Made by a program: the position numbers and the translations under genes. Positions 8,593 through 17,611 of a stretch of DNA of 64,000 nt are shown in pieces (the stretch's first letter is position 1; the number at the start of each line of letters is the position of its first letter). The notes under the pieces are model-generated. The model saw nothing but the letters and a program-made list of their open reading frames with translations. It ran no database searches and was not told the DNA's origin. Origin of the DNA: FEN-1088 sp031407985 (GTDB lineage Bacteria > Myxococcota_A > Polyangia > Fen-1088); NCBI GenBank assembly GCA_031407985.1, contig JANOJB010000119.1, forward strand, positions 17,957 to 81,956. Reading direction: 5' to 3'.

Positions 8593-9573
8593 ATGGCGCA
8601 GATCGCTATTCGCGAAGCCCTCAACCAGGCCATGGTCGAGGAAATGGAACGTGACGACCGTATCTTCCTGATGGGTGAGGAAGTCGGTCACTACAACGGG
8701 GCCTACAAGGTTTCCAAGGGCATGCTGGACAAGTTCGGCGAGCGGCGGGTCATCGACACGCCGATTGCCGAGAGTGGTTTCGCCGGGGTCGGGATCGGCG
8801 CCGCGATGGTCGGGTTGCGCCCCATCATCGAGTTCATGACCTGGAATTTTTCGCTGGTCGCCGCGGATCAGCTGATCAACAACGCCGCCAAGATTCGGCA
8901 AATGTCGGCCGGGCAGTTCACACTGCCCATCGTTTTTCGGGGCCCGGGCGGATCCGCGCACATGCTTGCCGCCCAGCACAGCCAGTCGACCGAGGCGTTG
9001 TGGACGCACATCCCCGGCCTGAAGGTCGTCATGCCGTCCACCGCTTACGACGCCAAGGGGCTGTTGAAGAGCGCGATCCGCGACGACAACCCGATCGTCT
9101 TCATCGAAGGCGAGATCACCTACGCGGACGTGGGCGAGGTTCCCGATGGCGAGTACCTGATTCCGCTGGGCGTGGGGGACATCAAGAGGGCAGGCACCGA
9201 TATCACGATCGTCGCCTGGTCCAAAATGGTGCGAATCGCGTTGCAGACCGCCGAGGCCCTGGCCAAGGATGGCATTCAAGCCGAGGTCGTCGATCCACGC
9301 ACACTGCGACCACTGGACGAGGAGTTGATCGTCTCGTCGGTCAAGAAGACCGGCCGGGCGTTGATTCTGGAAGAAGGCTGGCCGTTCAACGGTGTGGGAG
9401 CCGAGATCGCCTATCGGATTGCCCGGCGCTGCTTCGACGATCTGGACGCGCCCGTCGAGCGCCTCACCGGCTCCGACATGCCGATGCCGTACAACCACAA
9501 TCTTGAGGAGCTGTGCGTCCCCACCACGGCGCGTGCGGTGGCCGCCGTCAAGAAGCTTCTGTACCTCGAGTAA
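8593..9573 (+). CDS. pdhB: Pyruvate dehydrogenase E1 component, beta subunit
   Basis: 326 residues, standard length. The start is MAQIAIREALNQAMVEEM. Conserved blocks include FLMGEEVGHYNGAYKVSKG, DTPIAESGFAGVGIGAAM, GLRPIIEFM, FRGPGG.A and the C-terminal transketolase-like domain (DPRTLRPLDEE, LEEGWPFNGVGAEI). It pairs with the alpha subunit to form the TPP site. 14 bases separate its stop from the pdhC start, consistent with one operon. Confidence 0.95.
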   Translation: MAQIAIREALNQAMVEEMERDDRIFLMGEEVGHYNGAYKVSKGMLDKFGERRVIDTPIAESGFAGVGIGAAMVGLRPIIEFMTWNFSLVAADQLINNAAKIRQMSAGQFTLPIVFRGPGGSAHMLAAQHSQSTEALWTHIPGLKVVMPSTAYDAKGLLKSAIRDDNPIVFIEGEITYADVGEVPDGEYLIPLGVGDIKRAGTDITIVAWSKMVRIALQTAEALAKDGIQAEVVDPRTLRPLDEELIVSSVKKTGRALILEEGWPFNGVGAEIAYRIARRCFDDLDAPVERLTGSDMPMPYNHNLEELCVPTTARAVAAVKKLLYLE

Positions 9574-9587
9574 GGACTTTAAGGAAC

Positions 9588-10994
9588 ATGGCACAAATAG
9601 TTGATATGCCTCAGCTTTCTGACACGATGCGCGAGGGAGTCCTGCGCAAGTGGCGAAAGAACGAGGGAGAGAAGATTGTACCGGGCGAGCTGTTCGCGGA
9701 GGTCGAGACCGACAAGGCCACGATGGACTGGGAGGCATACGACGAAGGTACGCTGCTGAAGAAACTGATCGCCGACGGCACGACGGTTCCGGTGGGATCG
9801 CCGATCGCCATCCTCGGTAATCCAGGAGAAGACATCACGGCGTTGGTCGCCGAAGCCGCCGCCCGCAGCGCGGCGAAGAAGGGGGGAGGCGCCTCACCCG
9901 CGAAAGCAGCTGCCGCCGTTCCCGCTGCCGCCGCTCCCGCACCGGCTGCCGCCCCCAACGCGGCACCTGCCGCCCCGCCCCGCCCCGCCCCGCCTCGACC
10001 TGCCGCGGCCGTCGCACCTGTGGTTGCGGTTCAGAACGCGACGAAAATTCTGGCGTCGCCCCTGGCGCGTCGCCTGGCGACGGATCTGGGAATCGATCTG
10101 CGCGCGTTATCAGGGACCGGTCCCGGCGGCCGGATTGTCGAGCGGGATGTGAAGGCCGCGACCCATGGAACCGGGGCCGTCGCAGCCGCCGCCATCGACT
10201 GGCATGCGGCCGAGGAAGCTCCTCAGACGCGTGCCGCGATCCCGTCCGCACCCCTGCCGGCGCAACTTGTTCCCGACCGGCGCAACGAGACGCGTCCGGC
10301 CTCCCCGGCGCCGTCCGCCGATGTGGAAAAACCGTTGTCGTTGATGCGCAAGACCATCGCCAGGCGGCTGCTGGAATCGAAGACCACCATCCCGCACTTC
10401 TATCTGACCACCGAAGTGGACATGGATCCGGCCATGGAATTCCGCGAGCAGGTCAGCCAAGTTCACGGCACCAAGGTGTCCGTCAACGACCTGGTGCTGA
10501 AGGCCGCCGCCCTGGCGCTGCGCAAGATTCCTGAAGCCAATGCATCCTTCGGGGACGAAGCGATTGTTCAACACGCGCGCGTTGACATCAGCATGGCGGT
10601 CGCGATCGAGGACGGACTGGTCACACCCGTTATCCGCGACGCCGACAAGAAGACGCTGGGACAGATCGCCAATGACGCGCGCGAGTTAGCTACCCGCGCG
10701 CGCGATCGCAAGTTGCGCCCCGAAGAAATGAGCGGCGGGACGTTTTCCGTCTCGAACCTCGGCATGCTGGGCATTACGACCTTCTCGGCGATTATCAATC
10801 CGCCGGAGGCCGCCATCTTGGCGGTCGGCAAGGTTCGCAAGGAGCCGGTCGTCAAGGGCGACAAGATCGTCGTGGGCCAGCGCATGTCGTTGACGCTGTC
10901 GTGTGATCACCGGGTCGTCGACGGCGCCCTGGGCGCACGCCTGTTGCAAGCGATCGTCGCGATTCTGGAACGACCGATCACGCTGGCGTTTTAG
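9588..10994 (+). CDS. pdhC: Dihydrolipoamide acetyltransferase, PDH E2 component
   Basis: 468 residues from ATG 9588 (AAGGA just upstream). A single lipoyl domain occupies residues 1-80 with the lipoylation site K43 in VETDKATMDW. An Ala/Pro linker follows (its DNA carries tandem CGCCC runs near 9966-9990). The E1/E3-binding domain spans about 148-187 (LASPLARRLA, GTGPGGRIVERDV), then a second linker and the catalytic acyltransferase domain (about 240-468), with the active-site motif DHRVVDGALGARLL. Only one lipoyl domain is present, as in many Gram-positive and alphaproteobacterial E2s. Uses E3 from lpd 4 kb downstream and lipoate made by lipA 9 kb downstream. Confidence 0.95.
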   Translation: MAQIVDMPQLSDTMREGVLRKWRKNEGEKIVPGELFAEVETDKATMDWEAYDEGTLLKKLIADGTTVPVGSPIAILGNPGEDITALVAEAAARSAAKKGGGASPAKAAAAVPAAAAPAPAAAPNAAPAAPPRPAPPRPAAAVAPVVAVQNATKILASPLARRLATDLGIDLRALSGTGPGGRIVERDVKAATHGTGAVAAAAIDWHAAEEAPQTRAAIPSAPLPAQLVPDRRNETRPASPAPSADVEKPLSLMRKTIARRLLESKTTIPHFYLTTEVDMDPAMEFREQVSQVHGTKVSVNDLVLKAAALALRKIPEANASFGDEAIVQHARVDISMAVAIEDGLVTPVIRDADKKTLGQIANDARELATRARDRKLRPEEMSGGTFSVSNLGMLGITTFSAIINPPEAAILAVGKVRKEPVVKGDKIVVGQRMSLTLSCDHRVVDGALGARLLQAIVAILERPITLAF

Positions 10995-11007
10995 CGGACC
11001 CTGTTGG

Positions 11008-12036
11008 TCAGTTGCACGACGGCGCGCTGGGCAGCCGGCATATACCCGCCACGCACTGGGCGGGAGCCAGGCAGTTGGCATTGTTCGGGGTACCAGCTCC
11101 GCAGGGCGCGCCGTCCCCGGCCGGGTTCGGGCAAGCACCCGAGAGACCCAGCAGTCCCGAGCAGGGGCTGAGCGCCACGCAGACTGTCAAGCCACCGTTC
11201 ACGATCCCGCACGCGTCTCCACCCTTTGCGACGCCCAGCTTTTCGCAGGTCCGGTTGGCGGGTGCAGCGAAGATGTTGCAGGCCACGCCCTGAATGATGT
11301 CGCATGCGTTCGTGCTGTCGACGCAGGCTCCTCCCTCCTGCCCGACTTTGGGCGCGCACGTTCCCGCTATCGCTTTCGTGCAGTACAGATCGCTCCGACA
11401 CGGCAGGTTGTCACCGCACGCGGCGCCGAGCTCCCGTGGCGTCGCGCACTGCATACTCGCGGCGCAAACCATCCCGGCCTGGCAACCGGTGGGTACCGTG
11501 CACGCCTGCCCTTCCGCCATCCTGGGCCCGCAGACGCCGCACGCCATATCCGCCCTTCGGCAGTACGTGCTGTCACACTGCCAATCGGAACCGCACCCCA
11601 TCCCGTTGACGCGGGGTCCGGGTTTGACCGCGCAGGCCTCGGGAAATCTCGACGCCACCAGATCGGGACACGACGCCGATTTGACGGCATCCCCGCAGGC
11701 CGAGATATCAGCGGCCGAACGTGTGATTCCGGCCACCGACTGGTCCAAGTTGCAGCCCAACGTCTGGCGTTCGACACAAGTCTTCTTGTCGCCGTAGAAG
11801 ACCTGAACGACGGGCGCGGCACAAGCGTCCAAAGCGTCGCAGATCTCGGCCGCCATTTTGTCACATGCCTTCTCAACCGTAAGCGGCACGTCGGGCGCCA
11901 GATCACCCGTGCCCGCGTCAGAGCCGCCGCCGCTGCCTCCAGTCCCGGCGCTGCCATCCCTGTTGGAAGGCGTGACGCTGCCACAGGCAGCCACCAACAG
12001 AAACGCGGAAACAAGGTGCACTTGAAAGCTGTTCAT
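11008..12036 (-). CDS. Cys-rich lipoprotein with Gly/Ser linker, unknown function
   Basis: 342 residues from ATG 12036, preceded by GGAAGGGAC. The signal peptide ends in a lipobox-like VAAC, followed by a short Gly/Ser/Thr linker (GTGGSGGGSDAGTG). About 28 Cys residues follow, many in repeated patterns such as GQAC, GMVC, GAAC, SDLYC, DGAPC and AQCVAGIC, resembling tandem small disulphide domains. No known family is recognised. It lies 151 bases downstream of the TPR/barrel gene on the same strand and is convergent with pdhC. Similar in architecture to the two lipoproteins at 23980-25723, though its Cys spacing differs. Confidence 0.78.
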   Translation of the reverse strand: MNSFQVHLVSAFLLVAACGSVTPSNRDGSAGTGGSGGGSDAGTGDLAPDVPLTVEKACDKMAAEICDALDACAAPVVQVFYGDKKTCVERQTLGCNLDQSVAGITRSAADISACGDAVKSASCPDLVASRFPEACAVKPGPRVNGMGCGSDWQCDSTYCRRADMACGVCGPRMAEGQACTVPTGCQAGMVCAASMQCATPRELGAACGDNLPCRSDLYCTKAIAGTCAPKVGQEGGACVDSTNACDIIQGVACNIFAAPANRTCEKLGVAKGGDACGIVNGGLTVCVALSPCSGLLGLSGACPNPAGDGAPCGAGTPNNANCLAPAQCVAGICRLPSAPSCN

Positions 12037-12187
12037 GGATGGTCCCTTCCAGGACTTGGACACGGCAGGAGGCCCCGTCCACAAGTCGCCCACGCCAATC
12101 GTATCCCAGTTCCAGGCTGGTGGTCACAGGGGGGCCGTTGCGGGTCGCATACGCCGAGGGGCGGCCACGCCAATCAAGCGGGCGACA

Positions 12188-13261
12188 TCAGAATCGGAAC
12201 CCGAGACTTGCCAGCAACTCCAGTCGGACCAGGGGCGCGTGGAAGTGGGCCTTCTTGGGGCTGTACGCCAGCGCTGGGTCGACCGAGACGGCCAGCAACG
12301 GGGAAAATCGGTATGCGAGGCTAAGTGCCGGCCTAACCTCGAGAAAGGACTGCACGCCGCTGATGTCGTACAGGCCGTCTTGCGCGAGCAACGCGGACGT
12401 AGACCGAAGGCCGGTCAGGGCCAGAATGCCCAGTCCCAGATCCGCGCCCAGGACGATGCCGCCCGTCCCGTGGATGCGCACTCCCGGATTGACCAGGATT
12501 GACAGGAATGTCTCTCGAGAGCTGGTTTCCTTCAGAAACGTTCCCGTGAAGGCAGCCCCCAGCCGGAATCGCACACGTCCGTTGCCATCGAAGGTATGAC
12601 CACCGCTGAGGGCGAGTGTGAACGCCGGTCTGGCGTCGCCCGCGATTCCGGTCAGCCAGAAGGTAACCCCTGGCGCCACGCCAACGTCGATCCGTGGGGC
12701 GGGGGCAGTCTCAGTCTCCAGCGGCATCTTGGGCGGTCCACCTCGAACGCCCTGTGTCGCGGTGGTCGAGGTTGGCGGGCCGAAAGGGGGCGTCCCGGTT
12801 GGCACGGTTAGCGGCGGGTCCGTCGAGGTCGTTGGGTTCGTTGGGGTTGTTGGGGAAAAAAGCGACTCCGACTGGGGAGGCGACGGCGTTGGTTCCAGCT
12901 TCCTCTCGGTCTCGGCAATCTGTTTCTGCAGATCCACGACCTTCTGCTCAACCTCGCGGCGCTTCGAATCGCCCGGCGCGTTTCGCAGGAACGACTTGTA
13001 GAAGAAGACCGCCTTCTTCGCGTCGCCCGACAGTCGGTACGCCTGACCAATGTTGTACAGGAACCCAGGATCCTGCTTCTCCTCGTAGGCGCTTTGCCAG
13101 TTCTCGATCGCCTTATCGAACTGGCCGAGATCGAAGTGGACCGATCCCTGCTGGAAGAGCTGCTTTGCCCGCTGTGGATCACCGGCCCGGGCGGGCCCGC
13201 CGCCGAATGCCAGGGCCCATACAAGAACGCCCACACATGCCAGTCGGGGCGTGAAGCTCAT
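12188..13261 (-). CDS. Exported TPR protein with C-terminal barrel-like domain
   Basis: 357 residues from ATG 13261. A signal peptide (LACVGVLVWALAFGGGPARA) is followed by two or three TPR motifs (about 27-110: AKQLFQQGSVHFDLGQF, LYNIGQAYRLSGDAKKAV) and a coiled coil (QKVVDLQKQIAETERKL). Next is a Pro/Thr-rich linker (about 125-190). The C-terminal half has Gly-rich alternating strands ending LELLASLGFRF, whose terminal Phe is typical of outer-membrane barrels. Its TPR/coiled-coil half is clearly related to that of the protein at 25741-26610. No named family recognised. Confidence 0.8.
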   Translation of the reverse strand: MSFTPRLACVGVLVWALAFGGGPARAGDPQRAKQLFQQGSVHFDLGQFDKAIENWQSAYEEKQDPGFLYNIGQAYRLSGDAKKAVFFYKSFLRNAPGDSKRREVEQKVVDLQKQIAETERKLEPTPSPPQSESLFSPTTPTNPTTSTDPPLTVPTGTPPFGPPTSTTATQGVRGGPPKMPLETETAPAPRIDVGVAPGVTFWLTGIAGDARPAFTLALSGGHTFDGNGRVRFRLGAAFTGTFLKETSSRETFLSILVNPGVRIHGTGGIVLGADLGLGILALTGLRSTSALLAQDGLYDISGVQSFLEVRPALSLAYRFSPLLAVSVDPALAYSPKKAHFHAPLVRLELLASLGFRF

Positions 13262-13385
13262 CCGTGGACCATCTGGCCGAAGACTATATCCCAAACTTGT
13301 CGACGAGGATGTTGGGGCCAATCGTCGGTTGGTCGTCGGTGCGAGGTTGGACGAGACGTGCGACCAGTGCGACTGACGGGCGCAC

Positions 13386-13422
13386 AAAAAAAAGAGCAGC
13401 GTCTTTCGACGCCGCTCTTTTT
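13386..13422. terminator. Bidirectional rho-independent terminator
   Basis: A 14-base-pair hairpin (AAAAGAGCAGCGTC / GACGCCGCTCTTTT, one G-U pair, four-base loop) is flanked by an A-run on the left and a T-run on the right. It therefore works on both strands. It lies 20 bases past the stop of the di-haem protein gene (minus strand). This is the clearest intrinsic terminator in the window. Confidence 0.85.
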
Positions 13423-13442
13423 GTCTTACGAGTACCTGGTTC

Positions 13443-14780
13443 TTACAACGTGCCGAGGAACGACAGGAGATCGTTCTTCTGGGCCGAGGTCAGCGCGTTG
13501 TACGCGTTCCGCGACGCCAAGGCCTGGCCGTCGTGCGCCAGGATGGCCGCGCCGCGATCGGTGGTCCGGCCGTCGTGCAGGAGCTTGTTCCGCGAACGGA
13601 GGCCCCACAACGGCGCCGTCCTCATGCGACGGGTGACCGCCACGGAATCGCCCGTGTTGCCGATTCGGTCGCCCAGGGCGCCCATGTCATGCAACAGGAA
13701 GTCCGAGAACGGCGCGAAGACGATCCCGGAAGGCACGCCCCCCGCCGATGTGGACACGAAGATGTCCGTGTCCGTCCTGTGGCAACCCGAGCAAGCCACC
13801 GTGGCCGAGTTGAACAACGTCTGTCCCCGGGACTGCGCCGTGTTCGGAGCAATCGCAACGCGCGCCGGCGGCGCCAGTTGTGCCATGAAGAACGTGAACA
13901 AGGCCACGTCGTCCTGAAGCTCGTGCAGGCCACCCGCGCAGTTGTTGGTCTCCGACGCCAGGCTGTCGTCGGTGCCCGGCAATACGTCGTCCGGGCAACC
14001 GTTGATGACGGCGTTGGTGCCGGGACGATTGGCCCGGTTCTCGAGCGCGAAGACGTTGCTCACCGTTCCGCGGACGCAAGAATCGGTGGTGATGCCCATC
14101 TCGTTCAAATAGGCATCAGCCGAGAACTGGCCCAGGTTCGGCACGCCGGCCTTCCAGCCGAAGCGACCGACACGCGTGGCGCCAGCGTTCTGTGAATTGT
14201 CCACCGCGTTCGGAAGCGCCGTCGAGACCCGATTGACAATGCCCCGAATGGCGGCCGGCTGCCGGCTGGCCAGGGTATCGAATCGCGAATCCGGCAGGGA
14301 GTCGACCAGGCCCAGCCCGAACAGCGGGGTCGTCAAGCGGCCCGCGAAAATCGTCGCGCCCGGTGCCGGGTTCGCGTCCGTGCCGGAATTGCAGTTCAAG
14401 CCACCGACGTTGAAGCCGCCGATGCCGAACAACTGGCGCAGCGATCCACCGGTGCTCTCCATGCCGTCGAACAATCCGTTGGTCAGCTTGCCGTAACGGG
14501 CTTCAACCTGCTGTCCCGCGCCGCCGATCGCGCCGTTCTGATGGCACGTCCCGCAGCCACGTTCGTTGAAAATCGGTCCCAGACCATCCGCGGCGTTCTC
14601 GGATGCGTTGAACGCATCCTTGGCCTCGGCGAAGTGCGCGGGATCGGTCCCCGCGATCGCGTCGCCCAATGCGGCGGCCTGGGTGATCTCGGTGGTTCCT
14701 TGGTCTTGGGCTTCCGTCCCACATGCCGAGATCAGCGGTAACGGGACTAAAAATGCCAGGGCCAGTGTTGCTTTCTTCAT
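13443..14780 (-). CDS. Di-haem cytochrome c peroxidase-like lipoprotein (DUF1111/DHOR family)
   Basis: 445 residues from ATG 14780 with an ideal TTGGAGGA ribosome binding site. The N-terminal signal ends in a lipobox (LISACG, Cys20). Haem sites are CGTCH (C76, C79, H80) and CSGCH (C330, C333, H334), with other conserved-looking Met and His residues (LLHDMGAL, KLLHDGRTTD). The spacing and the RTAPLWGLRSRNKLLHDG block match the di-haem oxidoreductase family, often called putative thiol oxidoreductase or peroxidase. It probably acts outside the cytoplasmic membrane in electron transfer or peroxide removal. Followed by a strong terminator. Confidence 0.87.
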   Translation of the reverse strand: MKKATLALAFLVPLPLISACGTEAQDQGTTEITQAAALGDAIAGTDPAHFAEAKDAFNASENAADGLGPIFNERGCGTCHQNGAIGGAGQQVEARYGKLTNGLFDGMESTGGSLRQLFGIGGFNVGGLNCNSGTDANPAPGATIFAGRLTTPLFGLGLVDSLPDSRFDTLASRQPAAIRGIVNRVSTALPNAVDNSQNAGATRVGRFGWKAGVPNLGQFSADAYLNEMGITTDSCVRGTVSNVFALENRANRPGTNAVINGCPDDVLPGTDDSLASETNNCAGGLHELQDDVALFTFFMAQLAPPARVAIAPNTAQSRGQTLFNSATVACSGCHRTDTDIFVSTSAGGVPSGIVFAPFSDFLLHDMGALGDRIGNTGDSVAVTRRMRTAPLWGLRSRNKLLHDGRTTDRGAAILAHDGQALASRNAYNALTSAQKNDLLSFLGTL

Positions 14781-15246
14781 TGATTCCTCCAAGTGCGTTC
14801 AGGGCTGTTTGTCTTCTCCTGCCGGACGACCAGGCACGCCGCGACTGGCACGGTCTCTCGCAAGACCATTGATGCGCGGCCATGGCATTTCCCCAGCAAG
14901 CACCAGCCCCATAAGCAACCCTTGGGCCCACACCAACCCCCCGTCACCGGCTGTAAGCCAGCATTCACTCGTGACCTGGGAGATGACAAAAACCACCATT
15001 TCATTGCGGCTTATCGCAAGCTCGGCCGGTCGCGTCGTTCCATTCCGACTTTTCCGACTTTCGAAATTCCTCTTTTGCGAGGTATCCCAATCGGCATCGA
15101 TACGTATCCACTGCCTGTCGTCGATACGTATCCCGACGGTATGCCGTGGGCGCGAAGGGGCACGGATAGCGAGGCTACCGGCGACGGTTTTCGTCGGACC
15201 TTGAGACTCGCGCCAGATGTCGAAACTTGGTAAGCACCGAGGAATC
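14781..15246. promoter_or_regulatory. Divergent intergenic region with two copies of a palindromic site
   Basis: 466 bases between the di-haem gene and lpd, with no convincing gene. Two copies of TCGATACGTATCC occur at 15097-15109 and 15121-15133, each holding the perfect palindrome GATACGTATC, 24 bases apart centre to centre. A short direct repeat (TTCCGACTTT-like, about 15036-15060) lies just upstream. The second palindrome is about 115 bases before the lpd ATG. Placement and symmetry suggest an operator for a dimeric regulator. A frame open across 14793-15233 has no protein-like features. Confidence 0.5.
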
Positions 15247-16644
15247 ATGGCTGACAAATTCGATCTGATCGTCGTCGGGGCGGGCCCCGGTGGATACCCT
15301 GCCGCCATCCGCGGATCCCAGCTTGGTTTCAAGGTCGCTTGTATCGAGCGCGAGCGCGCCGGGGGAATCTGCCTGAACTGGGGCTGCATTCCGACCAAGG
15401 CGTTGTTGAAATCAGCCGACGCGATGCGAACCGTTCAACATGCCGCCGACTTTGGCATCACCATCAAGGGCGAGATCGGGTTCGACTGGACCAAGGTGAT
15501 TTCGCGCAGCCGCGGCGTCTCGGAGAAGCTGGCCAGCGGCGTCGATTCGCTGTTCCGAAAGTACGGCGTCACGCCGATCAAGGGCACCGCGACCCTGACC
15601 GGACGAGGCAAGGTCGAGGTCAAGACCGCGACCGGCGTGAACAAGTTGGAGGCGCCACGGATCATCATCGCAACCGGCGCGCGGGCGAAGTTCCTGCCCG
15701 GTATCGAAGCCGACGGTGATCGCGTCATCACGTACCGCGACGCGATGGTGCTGCCCGAGGCGCCAAAATCCATCGTTGTCATTGGCGCCGGCGCCATCGG
15801 TGTCGAATTCGCGGACTTCTGGAACGCGTTCGGCGTCGAGGTCACGATCATCGAGTTCATGCCCCGCCTGGTTCCGATCGAGGACGAAGAGGTATCGAAG
15901 CTTCTGGCGCGCAGTTTTCAAAAGAAGGGCATCAAGATTCTGGTCGGCACCAAGACCACGGGTGTGAAGGTCAATGGGAAGACCGTCACGACTTCGTACA
16001 CGACGCCCGACGGCAAGGACGGCCAGATCACGACGGATCGCGTGTTGCTGGCGGTCGGTGTGCAGGCGAACGTCGAGGGTATCGGGCTAGAAGGAATGGG
16101 CGTGAAACTCGATCGTGGGTTCATCCAGGTCGACGACCACTATCAGACCACCAGCCCCGGGATCTGGGCGGTGGGCGACTGCGCGGGACCTCCGTTGCTG
16201 GCGCACGTGGCGATGCAAGAAGGCGCCCGCTGCGTCGAATGGATGGCCGGCAAGAAGCCCCAGTTGGTCAACTACGACGCGATTCCCGGGTGCACCTACT
16301 GCCAGCCAGAGATCGCGTCGATCGGAAAGACCGAGGCCCAGGCGCTGGAAGTCGGTCTGGATATCAAGGTTGGAAAATTTCCGTTCTCGATCAACGGCAA
16401 GGCGCTGGGCGCCGGGCACACCGAGGGGTTCGTCAAGATCATCACGAACAAGGCACGCGGCGAGATCATCGGCGTTCATGCGATCGGCCACGGGGTCACC
16501 GATCTGATCGCCGAGATGTCACTGGCCATGACGTCGGAAGCGACCGTGCACGACATCATGACGGCGATCCATCCGCACCCGACGCTGTCCGAGGTGGTGC
16601 TGGAAGCCGCCGCCGAAGCGTTGGGCGAGGGCTTTCACTTCTAA
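15247..16644 (+). CDS. lpd: Dihydrolipoyl dehydrogenase (E3)
   Basis: 465 residues from ATG 15247 (CGAGGAAT just upstream). An ATG at 15217 is in frame but adds residues not typical of the family. FAD-binding VVGAGPGGYPAA is followed by the redox disulphide GGICLNWGCIPTK (C42, C47), NAD-binding VIGAGAIGVEFA, a second FAD contact GDCAG, and the C-terminal catalytic His-Glu in HPHPTLSE. Trp replaces the common Val between the redox Cys. E3 reoxidises lipoamide for PDH and related complexes. It is separated from pdhABC by 4 kb of unrelated minus-strand genes, so it has its own promoter. Confidence 0.95.
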   Translation: MADKFDLIVVGAGPGGYPAAIRGSQLGFKVACIERERAGGICLNWGCIPTKALLKSADAMRTVQHAADFGITIKGEIGFDWTKVISRSRGVSEKLASGVDSLFRKYGVTPIKGTATLTGRGKVEVKTATGVNKLEAPRIIIATGARAKFLPGIEADGDRVITYRDAMVLPEAPKSIVVIGAGAIGVEFADFWNAFGVEVTIIEFMPRLVPIEDEEVSKLLARSFQKKGIKILVGTKTTGVKVNGKTVTTSYTTPDGKDGQITTDRVLLAVGVQANVEGIGLEGMGVKLDRGFIQVDDHYQTTSPGIWAVGDCAGPPLLAHVAMQEGARCVEWMAGKKPQLVNYDAIPGCTYCQPEIASIGKTEAQALEVGLDIKVGKFPFSINGKALGAGHTEGFVKIITNKARGEIIGVHAIGHGVTDLIAEMSLAMTSEATVHDIMTAIHPHPTLSEVVLEAAAEALGEGFHF

Positions 16645-16676
16645 CGAGGCGTCCCAGCGCCCCCGCGATTTCGCCT

Positions 16677-17468
16677 TTAGCGGGGCCGTCCGAGCGCCCC
16701 CGCGATCGCGGCTTCCGCAAGCCGCGCCATGATAGCCAGGCCGGCCTTGTTGGGATGCAATCCATCCTCGGCGAGCTCTCGTTTCAGGAAGCCCTTGTCG
16801 TCCACCATCGCCGCGAAGTAGTCAAGGTACACATGACCGCCGGCAGCGCTGGTGTCTTTCAACCAGCGGTTTAACTCCAGGATCTTCTCCGGCGGGCGCA
16901 GGGGAAACGTCAACTCCGACGGGGGCGTGTAGTTGTGAACGGGAATGATCGACGAGAACACGACGGCGATGCCGTGCACGCGCGCCAGTTCGGCGATGGT
17001 CGCGAAATGACCCTGGATGTCTTCCAGTGACATGGGGCCCGTGTTGCCGGCGATGTCGTTCGTGCCGGCCAGAATGACAACGACCTTCGGTTTCAGGTCG
17101 ATCACATCCTGCCGAAAACGCACCAGCATTTGGGCCGTGGTCTGGCCGCCGATGCCGCGGTTGATGTACGGCTTGCCTGGGAAGTACTGATCCAGGCGCC
17201 AGGTATCGGTGATCGAATCACCCAGAAACACGACACGGTCCTCGCCGGCGGCCGGCGCCTTCAAGCGCGCGTTTGCCTTGCGGTAGCGCGCCTGTTCTCC
17301 GAAGTCATTCAGGTAGATCGATGTCCTCGCTTTGCGCCATTCCTCCATGCGCCTGAGGGCGGCCGAAGGCGTGGGCGACGACGGCGAGGTCACCTGCCCG
17401 AAAGCGCACGCCGACAGCACCAGGAACGCGCAAGCCGAACATCCGAAAGCCAACCCGAACCGTTGCAC
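16677..17468 (-). CDS. SGNH/GDSL hydrolase lipoprotein
   Basis: 263 residues from GTG 17468, the start that gives a clean signal peptide. The frame runs open upstream but that part is not protein-like. The lipobox LSAC follows a hydrophobic stretch. The SGNH blocks are visible: FLGDSITD (nucleophile Ser), GIGGQTTAQM (Gly), LAGTNDIAGNTGPM (Asn) and DGLHPNKAG (Asp and His). The GIGGQTT pattern resembles esterases acting on acetylated sugars or phospholipid-like substrates. A carbohydrate esterase role is plausible because a GH10 xylanase gene lies directly upstream on the same strand. Convergent with lpd. Confidence 0.88.
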   Translation of the reverse strand: MQRFGLAFGCSACAFLVLSACAFGQVTSPSSPTPSAALRRMEEWRKARTSIYLNDFGEQARYRKANARLKAPAAGEDRVVFLGDSITDTWRLDQYFPGKPYINRGIGGQTTAQMLVRFRQDVIDLKPKVVVILAGTNDIAGNTGPMSLEDIQGHFATIAELARVHGIAVVFSSIIPVHNYTPPSELTFPLRPPEKILELNRWLKDTSAAGGHVYLDYFAAMVDDKGFLKRELAEDGLHPNKAGLAIMARLAEAAIAGALGRPR

Positions 17469-17611
17469 GGCGCGATGGTACCGGCCAGCGTCCGGGCTAG
17501 CAAAAGGGCTCTGGGCGACGACGTGACCGCGCGAATGAACTGGGCGCGCCTGTCGATCTTGCTCGCCTCCCCGGCCGGGGCACTGAGTACGCCGACCAGA
17601 CGCGGACCATC

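Noticed and set aside
7573..9738. A 721-codon open frame on the minus strand
   Set aside because: It is antisense to pdhA and pdhB, whose products are certain. Long shadow frames are expected at high GC with third-position bias.
14793..15233. A 146-codon frame in the di-haem/lpd gap
   Set aside because: No ribosome binding site, no coding-like composition, and it runs over the palindromic sites and past the lpd leader.
16656..16706. 14-base direct repeat (AGCGCCCCCGCGAT) at the lpd/SGNH junction
   Set aside because: One copy lies in a coding region and the unit is simple GC-rich text; likely chance.
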